From Sipunculus nudus (Eukaryota; Annelida; Sipuncula; Golfingiida; Sipunculidae), in assembly GCA_026874595.1 (NCBI GenBank), contig CM049318.1, positions 47,846,456 through 47,910,455 of the forward strand: 64,000 bases of DNA. Direction: 5' to 3'. Both the position numbers and the translations under genes were made by a program. The notes under the pieces are model-generated. The model had not been told where the DNA came from. It did not search any database and saw only the letters and a list, made by a program, of their open reading frames with translations. Below, piece after piece: positions 46,377 to 57,361 of the stretch. Within the stretch, counting starts at the first letter, position 1, and each line of letters starts with the position of its first letter.

Positions 46377-48918
46377 GCCCTAAAATTTTTGCTGTATGAA
46401 AATAAAAGCTGTTAACCTAATGTGCCTCTTGAGATACAAGCAGAGCAAAGACACAAAGAGGTACCAGCCAAGTTTTCTATGAAAAAAAATTAGACTCTGA
46501 GGTACAAAGAGACTGCATGTAACCAAAACAGATGAATTTATTTTTTTATCATTATATTGTTTACATCTGTGACTGAAGTACTGAGCCCTGCAAGCATCTA
46601 ATCACAAACTGGTTAAAAGCCCTGATATAAAGATATCTTATATAGATCAACATCATAGGTCAAGATTATAAGAAAGCTTGATCTTTTATTCAGTTAGTTT
46701 CCAACAAAGCAAGTGGGATAAAAGAAAAAGAATCTGTGACCACTGACCTAATAAAATATGTATTGATTTCGTCTAAAATCAAACTCAGGTGAGATAATCT
46801 ATTGGTTAATAGCTGTGGTGAGTTCTGTGAAAATCCATCAAAGCCCTGGTAAGTTGAAGATGAATCTAAAAGGATCTCTCATAGACAGGTGTATAGAAAT
46901 GGGCTTGTGATCAGAATCTGCAATGAGTTTTAAATCGATAAAACCGATTAACATCTCCAATGAAGTCAGAACTAGTAAGATACAAATTAGCTGCAATGCT
47001 TTGACATGCATACTTATCACCTAGATTTGGTTCTGCTTATTGCAGCCGTCCATAGATATAATCAGCGATTGCATAAATTATGTACATTTTCTTCTGGTAG
47101 AACCAACATTTTTAGCAGTGCATAAAAAACGATTCTCCATTCAAGATAAAAATTTAAAAAAATGTCATTTTCAGAATGGTTGATTAAATCCCATGACTGC
47201 ATGTAAGCCTGTTTGATTGAATTCTTGTGAGTTTTTTTTTTATAATTTTTATTATGCCCCCCCCTGAAAAAAGGACTGACTTCTCCACTAACAAGAAAAA
47301 TTACCACCAATGGTCTGTGTTCTGATGATACCAGGTGGGTACAATGAAAGCAGATTTAAAATAACTTGTAGGTTGAAACATGGCTGGGATAAAAGAGACA
47401 AAAAGAGGCAGGGAAGTACATGATACATAAATGGAATTTCACAGTGTGTCTGCATGGCACCATGATTTGCTTGCTAATTGGGTCCCTGCCTCGGAGCTGT
47501 TCAAAGAAAAACCTGCAGGCGGCAAGAGGATCAGGCTGTGCTGTTCACGTTTACTGCTTAAAGTATGAAGCAGGGGTTCATTGATGTATTGATTGTACCC
47601 ACAGGGTACTAGTTCTGAGGAGCTCACTGTTGCTTCATTAGAAGCTTGGGCCAAGTACAATACGTCGCAAGGTACTGAGGTAGGTCACTGCAATAATGAT
47701 GGTGATAACTGGTCAACTGACAGGCTATCATTGCCATAGTTACCTGGTGTTATGTAAATGATGATATTTATTTAGGCCACTAATCTACAGAGGAACATGC
47801 TTAATGATATTTCTGTTCAGTTATAAAATGACATGTTCCCCTTGGCTGGGCCACTTTTCTTGTAATTCCAATTATTATTATGACACAAAACAAGAGGTTC
47901 TGGTAAAATCAGTAAGGCTGACGACAGTGGTGCTTGGTCATCAGAAAATATACTAATTAGACCAGTAATGAGAAAACAAGAATATTTGTATGAGAAAAGT
48001 TCCCAATTTATTAAAAGATGTCTATTTCCTTTTAAGGTCAAAAGTTTTGCCATCTCATTGTAGCTGTGCAGGTAAGCCTGGTTATTTTCATCTCACAAGG
48101 CAGGGCATATTGCACCTGCATCACTAAGTTACCAAGGACTGAAGTATCTATGAGGTACAGACCAAGTTAGCGTCATATCAACCCTCTGGCATTATGACCA
48201 GATTACTGGCGCCAGAGTGTCATATATTACATCTATGTCTGAGGAATGCATTAATGAAGATACAAATATTTTCGTCATTTCTGACAATGCTTCATGGCCT
48301 ACAGGTAAACTGTCAATCAAAATAAACCAGACCAATCGATAGCATTTTTTGTGTACTTTCTAATAATTACAAACATGAGCGAGAAAAGTTCCGTTTTAAC
48401 CAAGCAAAATCGCAAACCCTTTGGCGTGTTTGTTGAATTTATGCCCGCATGAACACAAGCATGGCTTGCACAGGTTACAGGACGCAGGCAGCTTGCAGGC
48501 GATACAGGAAATGACCCGTGTTCATGGAGACAGTGTTTCAGTTTGGGTTGTGAGCTCATATGTATTCTATCGTGTAAATTCATTACTTTTAGCATAATAT
48601 TGAGATTATATGGCCGTTTACCATGATATGAATGCAACCTGATGCAAGACCACTGCGATACATTCCTAGATATAACTTGTATCATGACTCGAGTAGGCTT
48701 ACCAGCCCAATTATCCAACTGCCTACTGAGTCGGGTTGTCACGGCTAAGACCAAGTAACCTGGAAATGTCAACACAACAATATAAACTCCTATCAGTCAA
48801 ATTGTGCCAATCATGAAGTGTCCTAGCATATGGTTTCATCTACCTGGTAATACAACTGCAATTTTCCTATTAATGAATGTATATTCCTAAATTTTTCTCT
48901 GAAGCTAGTCCATAATAT
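46377..48918. other. Unassigned sequence upstream of exon A
   Basis: 2.5 kb without a recognised repeat. 48330-48780 is relatively CpG-rich for this window and holds a 152-codon minus-strand frame (48317-48775, no ATG at its start) without similarity. The missing N-terminal exon of the C7orf25 homologue could lie here but was not identified. Confidence 0.4.
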
Positions 48919-49134
48919 AACTAGATTAAGGGTAGTTGACAAGTGACTACTCGTATCTGCCAAAACCAGAGTGGGACAGGTGAGTGGGTGTTGAGGAGAA
49001 ATAGAGAGAGGTGTGTTGCATATAAGCATGGATGTCTGCAGCTGAAATAGGTATGTAGGTGGCACCACCTGCAAAAAAATCCAGAAAGTTATCAAAGTTG
49101 TATACAATCGTAAAATTTTAGGCAGATAAGTCAA
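48919..49134 (+). mobile_element. Type-3 element, left part (split)
   Basis: It begins CTAGATTAAGGGTAGTTGAC then AAGTGACTAC and has one GGTGGCACCACC core. It breaks off at GGCAGATAAGTCAAA, where a type-1 element starts. Confidence 0.62.
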
Positions 49135-51956
49135 AACAAGTGGCCCATGGGCCATGACACTCAGCCAAATTCAAGGAATGTTGAACAATGAGCAAAATGA
49201 CTGCCAGAGTGCAAACAAATCTTGAATTGTGTGAAAAGTCCTTAGAAATGGGTTTTAGTGGGCTTTTGGACAGATGACAACTTCATTTGAAGGTCTCATA
49301 AATAGAAAAAAAAATGTGTACAAATTTGAAAAAAATACAGGTAGTGCCACCAGTCTGCAGGAACTGATGAAACACTGTATGATCAATATATATCCAAAGA
49401 ATCATGGCTATCAAGGCATTAGTTATTCAGATACTGAAGCTTTTGTTTGTATAAAATTTTCAATAATTCTTGGGGGTATTTATGAGCCCTATAGCTCGGA
49501 GAATATGGGCAACAGAAACCTAATTTCAGGTTTTCAAGGAGATTTTTCATGAGTCTCCCTGGATGTCAAGTAAGAAGATTCTAGGTACAGCAGTTACAGT
49601 TTGTGGCATGTGAACAGATGACCACTTCATTTGAAGGTTTCATAAATAGAGAAAAAATGCCTAAAAAATTGAAAAAAATACAGGTGGCGCCACCAGTTTG
49701 CAGGAACTGATGGAGATTAATGCATTGGTTATTCAGATACTGGAGTTTTGTACCAAATTTTAATTATTCTGAGGGGTACTTACTACAAAGGATATGGGTA
49801 ACAGAGACCTAATTTCATGTTTTCACAGAGACTTTTCATGAACCTCCCTTGATGTCAAGTTAGAAGAATCTTGGTCCAGCGGTTACAATTTGTGCCCTGA
49901 CAGCTTCTTTGAAGGTCTCAAAAATAAAGAAAAAATTTCATAAAAATTGAAAAAAAAATACAGATGGTGCCACCAGTTTGCAGGAACTGATGGAACATCC
50001 CATGCTCAATATTCATGCAAAGAATCATGGTGATCAATGCAGTAGTTATTCAGAGACTTGAGCTTTTGTATCAAATTTTGCATTATTCTGGGGGGTACTT
50101 CGGAGCCCCATAGCTCCAAGGATATGGGTCTCAGAGACCTAATTTCAGGTTTTCAAGGAGATTTTTCATGGACCTCCCTGGATATTAAGTTTGAAGATTC
50201 CAGGTCCAGTGGTTACGATTTGTGCCCTGTTAACAGTTGACAGTTTCATTGAGGTTTGAAAAAAAAAAAAAATTTGAAAAAATACAGGTGGCGCCATCAG
50301 TCTGCAGGAAGTGATGGAACATCCCATGATCAATATTCATTCAAAGAATCTTGGTGATCAATGCAGTGGTTATTCAGATACTTGAGCTTTTGTATCAAAT
50401 TTTGCATTATTCTGGGGGGTACTTGGAGCCCCATAGCTCTGAGGTTTTGGGTAACAGAGACCTAATTTTCAGTTTCCAAAAAGACTTTTAATTGGCCTCC
50501 CCACTTGTCAAGATAGAAGATTCTAGGTCCAGTTGTTACGATTTGTGCCCTGTTAACAGATGACTGCATCTTTTAAGGTCTCAAAAATAGAGAAAAAAAT
50601 CGAAAAAAAACAGGTGGCGCCACCAGTCTGCAGAAACTGATGAAACATCTCATGATTAATATGTATGCCAAAAATCATGACCATCAGTGATGTAGTTAAT
50701 GAGATATTGAAGCTTTTGTATGAAATTTTTAACAATTCTGGGGGGTACTTTGGGGCCCCATAGCTCAAAGGATATGGGTAACAGAGACCTAATTTCTGGT
50801 TTCCATGGAGACTTTTCATAGGTCTCTCAGAATATCAAGAATGAAGATTCTAGGTCCAGTCTTTAAGATTTATGCCCTGTTCACAGATGTCCACATTGTA
50901 AAAGGTCTCAAAAATAGAGAAAAAAATTCGTAAAAAATCGAAAAATAAGGTGGCGCCACCAGTCTGCAGAAACTGATGAAACATCTCATGATTAATATGT
51001 ATGCCAAAAATCATGACCATCAGTGATGTAGTTAATGAGATATTGAAGTATTTGTATGAAATTTTCACTATTATGGGGGTACTTTGGGGCCCCATAGCTT
51101 GAAGGATATGGGTAATAGAGACCTAATTTCTGGTTTCCATGGAGACTTTTCATAGGTCTCTCAGAATGTCAAGAATGATGATTCTAGGTCCAGTCTTTAA
51201 GATTTGTGCCCTGTTCACAGATGTCCACATTTTTAAAGGTCTCAAAAATAGAGAAAAAAATTCGTAAAAATCGAAAAATAAGGTGGCGCCACCAGTCTGC
51301 AGTAACTGATGAAACATCTCATGATTAATATGTATACCAAAAATCATGACCATCAGTGATGTAGTTAATGAGATATTGAAGTTTTTGTATGAAATTTTTC
51401 ACTATTATGGGGGGTATTTTGGGGCCCCAAAGCTCGAAGGATATGGGTAATAGAGACCTAATTTCTGGTTTCCATGGAGACTTTTCATAGGTCTCTCAGA
51501 ATTTCAAGAATGAAGATTCTAGGTCCAGTCTTTAAGATTTGTGCCCTGTTCACAGATGTCCCCATTTTTAAAGGTCTCAAAAATAGAGAAAAAAATTCGT
51601 AAAAAATCGAAAAATACAGGTGGCGCCACCAGTCTGCACGAACTGATGGAACATCTTATGGTCAATATGTATGCCAAAAATCATGACCATCAGTGATGTA
51701 GTTAATGAGATATTGAAGTTTTTGTATGAAACTTTTTATTATTCTGGGGGGTACTTCAGAGACCCATAGCTCGGAGAATATGGGTAACAGAGACTTAATT
51801 TCAGGTTTCCAAGGAGGTTTTTCATGGATCTCCCTGGATGTCAAGTAAGAAGATTCCAAGTCTAGTGGTTAAGATTTGTGCCCTGTTAACGGCCGGCCGT
51901 ACGACGGACGAAGAGTGATCGCTATAGCTCAGATGACTTTCAGTCAGCTGAGCTAA
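49135..51956 (+). mobile_element. Type-1 element with a long core array, nested in a type-3 element
   Basis: The 5' end is AACAAGTGGCCCATGGGCCA; the 3' end is ACGGCCGGCCGTACGACGGA and CAGATGACTTTCAGTCAGCT then GAGCTAA. About eight cores of 300-340 bp lie between. GGTGGCGCCACC sits at 49683, 50612, 50949, 51282 and 51619; the last four are spaced 333-337 bp. The last three full units (50.8-51.6 kb) are nearly identical, suggesting recent amplification. Confidence 0.72.
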
Positions 51957-52918
51957 CCAGTCCCGAGATAAAAGCCTGGATTTCTGCAGCCTGAACATGA
52001 AAGTAGGTGGTGCCACCTGCCACAAAAATCGAGAAAGCAATATACCAGTTTGGCATATGATAAAGAGCCATGTGAGATCTATACACATGCAAAATTTCAG
52101 GAGGATATGTTAAACCAGTCCTGAGATATATGCCTGGAAGTCTACAGCCTGAAAGTGAAAGTAGGTGGCGCAACCTGCCACAAAATCGAGAAAATTATCC
52201 AAGATGTATATACATGCAAAATTTTAGGCAGATAAGCCAAACCACTGCAAAAATAGGAGTGATTTTATCCCACAGCAGACAAACAGACGTTTGCTGTCCA
52301 AAAATGGTTGCAGGTGGCTCCACCAGTTTTGCATATGATAAAGAACTATGTGAGATCTATACACATGCAAAATTTTGGGGAGGATATGTCAAACCAGTCC
52401 TTAGATATAAGCCTGGATATATGCAGCCTGAATGTTAATGTAGGTGGCGCCACCTGTCATTAAGTCAAGAAAGCTATTCAGGAAGAATACACATGCAAAA
52501 TTTGAGGTGGATAAGTCAATTCACTGCAGAGAAATGAGTGATGATACCCAAGGCACATGAACAGATGGAAGCTGTGCAAAAATGGTTGAAGGTGGTGCCA
52601 CCATTTTCTATCTATGTCATAAAGCTATCCATGGGCTATTTTTTCCTGATTTTTTTCCTGATTGGTCAAATGAGTCCAAAGATATGTGGGTTAATGTGTC
52701 AAAACAAATGAACAGATGGACGCACTGGAGAGAGGAATAGTCAGAGGTCAACGCAAAATATTCTGGCACCAGTTCACATGTGACCTGATAATCATGCAAA
52801 GTTTCGAAAAATCTGTCCAGTGGTCTCAGTGTTCTATTCGGGGAACGAATGCTGCCGCGTTGGAACCCGGTCAAAAACAAAGTATCCGCAAAACTTTGTT
52901 TGGTGGATAGAATTACCT
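51957..52918 (+). mobile_element. Type-3 element, right part and 3' end
   Basis: It resumes with CCAGTCCCGAGATAAAAGCC and continues through type-3 cores (GGTGGCGCCACC at 52441). It ends with CACCAGTTCACATGTGACCT and the hairpin TATCCGCAAAACTTTG…GTGGATA, as at 15840. Together with 48919-49134 it forms one element. Confidence 0.65.
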
Positions 52919-53232
52919 TTTAATGAACTTCAGGTGAACTCTTTTTTCTTTTTCCAATTTATTCATTAATGTCCATGTTCTTGAATCTTTAAAACTGAAG
53001 ATCCAGGCCAAGGTCATCAGTTTTTTAAGTCCTCTGAGAACTTGGTTAAACACTTTTTCTATCAAATATGAGGACAAAATATTCTGTGTTTCAAAAGTTA
53101 TGGGGTTCACAAAAATTTTACATTATGACACTGAAGATAAGGGTCAAATTTACGAGTTTACAAACTCATCTGATAAATTGGTAGAAACTACTTGTGAAAC
53201 CACTGGAATCTGAGAGAAATATATGCAATAAG
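52919..53232. other. Unassigned sequence
   Basis: No gene or repeat family was recognised in these ~310 bp between the type-3 element and the MITE. Confidence 0.4.
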
Positions 53233-53548
53233 CAGGGGTGGATACAAGAATTTAGATTGGGGGGGGGGGGGGCTCACACGGCAAAGCTGCAAAGCTGGTG
53301 AGCCAAAGCGCAAAGCGCTGAGGGGGGGGGGGGGGATTGGGAGGGCGGTAATAATTTTTTGGTAAACTTAGGTTGTAATTGTGCAACCTAGGGTGGCTTA
53401 AATGCATTGTAAACCAAGACATACATTGCAACTGTGCAGTGCACTTGGTCTTTAATTTTCATTATGTACAGACAGAATTGGTGTAACTTATAGATTACAA
53501 AAAAAGGGGAAGGCGCATGCCCATTGGGCCCCCCTTAATCCACCCCTG
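53233..53548. mobile_element. 316-bp hAT-like MITE with poly-G tracts
   Basis: The terminal inverted repeats CAGGGGTGGAT (53233-53243) and ATCCACCCCTG (53538-53548) are perfect over 11 bp and of hAT style. Next to the left end are two long G runs (~12 at 53261 and ~14 at 53322) separated by GCAAAGCTGCAAAGCTGGTG and AGCGCAAAGCGCT. An exact 8-bp target duplication is not evident (AATAAG on the left, AATAAA on the right). Confidence 0.65.
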
Positions 53549-55092
53549 AATAAAATATAAGAAAACTTTAAAGAAAATTATCTACAAAAAGGTGGACAGA
53601 GGTGTTGCTATAGCTTCATTAAATCATATCTGTCAATCTCACGAAATGCTGATGCTTAGTGGCAGGCTGGTGAATTGTGTGGAATCATTTAGCCAAACAA
53701 TCTGTTATCCAAACATAAACTTTGTCCTCCAACCTTTTTGGTAAAGGACACTCTACTGTACATGACACTGGAGGCTCTGTCATCTACATCCAGTCTGTGT
53801 GCTGACAATCATTACCTGATGCAAGCTTGATGTAACTATCCATCAGAACAGAGGGAGTTTTAGGGAGAACTTAGTGCAAGTCTCTGCTTCTAGAAACATA
53901 ATGGGATCAAGATTGATTTCTGCTGCACATTTATACAACCCTTGTCTGAAGACAGGAAGACTGCTGCCAGACATACAGGCCACCCACAACCTGACACCCA
54001 GCAGGTACCTGAGGGGACCTCCACCATTCATCTGCATCAATAACCTTAGTTTTATCACCAAAAGGTCTCCTGTATTGAACGGTAAAATAACAAGTCTGTC
54101 TACACGTTAACTGATGGAGATTGATGACCAACACAGGTCCCAATGATGTTGTTCTCATATAACATAATGGATACTCCATACTCAATACACACGGGAATAA
54201 TGAATGTAAGCATGTCATAAATAGATGGAAAGAGACTGATTCCATATATCTAAAGTACATTTTCCTATTTGCACAACTACCAACACTGACACTTACAGTG
54301 CATACCTACACACATTTATATAAAGATCACCTGCAACATTTACTGAAGAAATAATGCATAACTCTTATGGATATTCATTTTGAAAGCCTCTCTATTGTTG
54401 AGTTAGTTTCACATAGTTAACACAATAGCAATAGCTAGTAAATTTTACTTTTCTCAAGACCTAAAGAGACATTTATTTTTCTCTCAAAAAATGTTTGCCC
54501 TCATAAATCCCTTAGGCAATTATACCACAGCATGCTTAAGTTAAATTATGATAATTATCATCTTAAAGAAATTCAATTGTTACAGAAGATGTAATTTTAT
54601 GGAACATTCATCCTAAATTAGATTATAAATGAGTGATATTCATTCATTAACTGACTGTAGAATACCAGAAAGTGTCAGGGCATGATAATAAGAGTATTTA
54701 ATTACAACTAGTTTAACAATCAAAACTTCTGAGTATATGTGCTTCCTTGAGGCTCCAACTATGTGCTTCCATTTGTGAAGATTTCATAATTGATGAGGTC
54801 TGAAAATAACTGGCCCCCTGTGGAGGACCTGTAATTCACATGTTGTCACTAAGCAGGAAATTTGTTCATCTCTAGGAAATGACATCTGCTCTGGTGAAAA
54901 TGGAAATAAATGTTTTTCTGTCGTGTTCAGCAGCAATTTTTTTGTGTCCTCAGGCAACACATAATGCAAAGTTACTTCCAGAGACAACAGAATATATCAG
55001 CATCTATATTCATTTTTTTGGCCAATCTGTGAATCACACAATTCCAGCATAAAGAATGATTAATGTGTTTCCTAGTGAGAGAATAAAACGAG
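53549..55092. other. Unassigned sequence
   Basis: No recognised repeat. Overlapping frames on both strands at 53843-54260 have no similarity I can name. AT-rich from 54300 on. Confidence 0.4.
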
Positions 55093-55497
55093 AAAACGAG
55101 TGACGCATGGGTCATGACACTCAGCTGACTGACATGTTGGTATTAGCTTTGACACTAGATGCTTTCCCTTAATATGTGTTGATACTGGTTGTCCTGTGGG
55201 CATTGTACATAAGCCTGTAATTTATGCAAATGAGGTCATGGTGACCTAATCACCCATGTAGAGATCCAATGATTACAATTTGTAGCCTTAGTACATTCAA
55301 GTTTCAAAGTTGAGAAACTGGCACCAATCCTGTAATCTGACAGTCTCCAAAATACAGGTAAAATGTGTCAAAAACACAAAATAAATTCAGGTGGAGCCAC
55401 AATCTTTAACAACTGCTAAAACTAGTCATGATTAATAAACACACAAGGCTTCAGGACACTACATGAAACCATACCTGAGAAACTGATATTAATTAGT
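55093..55497 (+). mobile_element. Type-1 5' fragment with an ERE core
   Basis: It starts AACGAGTGACGCATGGGTCA and GCTCAGCTGA-like CTCAGCTGACTGACATG, and includes a perfect AGGTCATGGTGACCT at 55233-55247. No 3' end; another type-1 5' end follows at 55498. Confidence 0.6.
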
Positions 55498-55770
55498 AAC
55501 AAGGGACCTATGGGTCACGGCGCTCAGCTGTTATATATGATAAAAAAATGTGATTTAGATATGATTCACATGCTGGTTTTGTGTGGTAATAAATATAAGC
55601 TGTATTATGAGTTGTTGTTGTTTAGCTTATGTATGATTTTTATAGTATCTTTGGAGACAGGGAAGAGGATTGATTTCATTTATTTTATTAACAAATTGAG
55701 TACTATTGTCACACAGATTTTGACTTGGCCATATAACTTAAAAGCAGAACATGTAATATAAGAGTTTAAC
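55498..55770 (+). mobile_element. Type-1 5' end fragment
   Basis: AACAAGGGACCTATGGGTCA with GCGCTCAGCTG, then AT-rich sequence not matching other copies. The right boundary is uncertain. Confidence 0.5.
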
Positions 55771-55892
55771 TATTCATTAAAAAATTACAAATATTGTCCA
55801 AAATATAATTTTTATTAAAAATAATAAGAGAATCTTAGATTTTTTAAAATGAAATATAACTGAAATGATTATTAAAATAATATTAAAGAATA

Positions 55893-55916
55893 TATTCATG
55901 AATGCATTCATGAATA
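55893..55916. repeat. Perfect 24-bp palindrome centred on ATGCAT
   Basis: The left half is TATTCATGAATG and the right half its exact complement. It lies in AT-rich unassigned sequence (55771-56700) with no other recognised feature. Confidence 0.85.
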
Positions 55917-56699
55917 CATTTTGAAAGTATTTGCACTGGTATTCATTTACTTTCATTTTTACCTGAATTTCCATTCTTTATGCAAGAAATTTTATAATGG
56001 AGTACATATTCATATTTGTATTTAAATACAATTGCAAATTATTCCCACCATGTCTGGTATTTATTCAGTTTTCACCAAACAATGATGTTGAGAATCCAGA
56101 ATATACGAAATTAACACATTTAAATAATGATCATAAGTACCTGGTTTTATGGCTTTTATTTATATTTAAAAAAAATAAATGTAATATATTCATTTTGGAC
56201 TAATTTCACATCAATGTACACACTAGACACAGTAGGAACCTACATTAATATTATCAACTGCATCTTTGTCTATCAATAATTTCCTTCATATGATCCCCAA
56301 TCATTAGTAATGAATAATATGATTTACTTTTTTATCATTAAAATTGAACTGAAAAATACCATAGGTGACTGCATAGTGTTATTTGGAATACATAACATTC
56401 TATCCATTGATACAAGATTCTTATATCATCAGTAACTGCAAGTTAATTTCCTGTTATTATAAACTAACAAATTCCTTTTCTATTTTTCTTTAATTTGTCA
56501 TTAAAAACCAATAAAAAATTTATTAATTTATTGTTTATTGTTATGTTGTTGGTTAAACTCCTAGATGAGTTGGGTTGGACACCTTGATCAACTGTGGCTG
56601 GCCATAAGCTGCCTGGCTGCCCCAGTGTATGCCTCACCCCAAGCATGCATAATTTGCTGAAAGTTCAACAAGGTCAACATACAGGTGACTCAAGAGGGG

Positions 56700-57361
56700 C
56701 CAAGGTCTGACATGGTCTCAAAGAAACATTAACAAAAGCTACAATTTTTGGCCAATTTCTTTCAGCTTTCTAAACTAAAAAGCTGAAATCCGTATGTGTG
56801 CATGACATGAAAATTATATCAACAGTGCTCACAGGAAACAAACGTGCCATGGTCAAATTTGAGCAAAATTTAAGGTACTAATTTTATATTTATACTAATA
56901 ACTTATAAAATTTGAAAAATCCAGAACTAATTTTGGGTATTCAATTGAATCTTGATTAAATAATGTTAAATCCCTGACAAAAAAAATCTCTAGCTTCAGC
57001 AATCTCCTTGTTAAGGGAGTAAATATATTTCTTGATTTTTTACAAAGTGCATTATGTTTGGGCCCATAACTTAAAACAATTACAATGCAAAGAATCATGG
57101 TGATCTCTGCATTAGTTGTTCAGATACTTCAGCTTTTGTATCAAATTTTCCATTATTTTGAGGGATACTTCGGAGTCCTGTAGCTTGAAGGACATGGGAA
57201 ACAGAGACCAAATTTCAGGTTTCCACAGACACTTTTCATGGGCCTCCTTGCATGACAAGACTGAAGATTCTAGGTCCAGTTGTTATAATATGTCCCCTGT
57301 TGACAGATAACCACATCTTTAAAGGTCTCAAAAATAGAGAAAAAAATTCGTAAAAATTTGA
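56700..57361 (+). mobile_element. Type-1 host element, left part
   Basis: The interior (56760-57075) matches 21370-21660 and 32000-32290. It is followed by one 'GGTCTCAAAAATAGAGAAAA' core, broken at GTAAAAATTTGA by a type-2 start. It resumes at 60419 with GATGGCACACCCAGTCTGCA. The 5' end was not identified. Confidence 0.6.

Noticed and set aside
53843-54260. Overlapping frames on both strands as a gene
   Set aside because: Neither translation is recognisable and none fits the phase or sequence of the missing first exon of the C7orf25 homologue.
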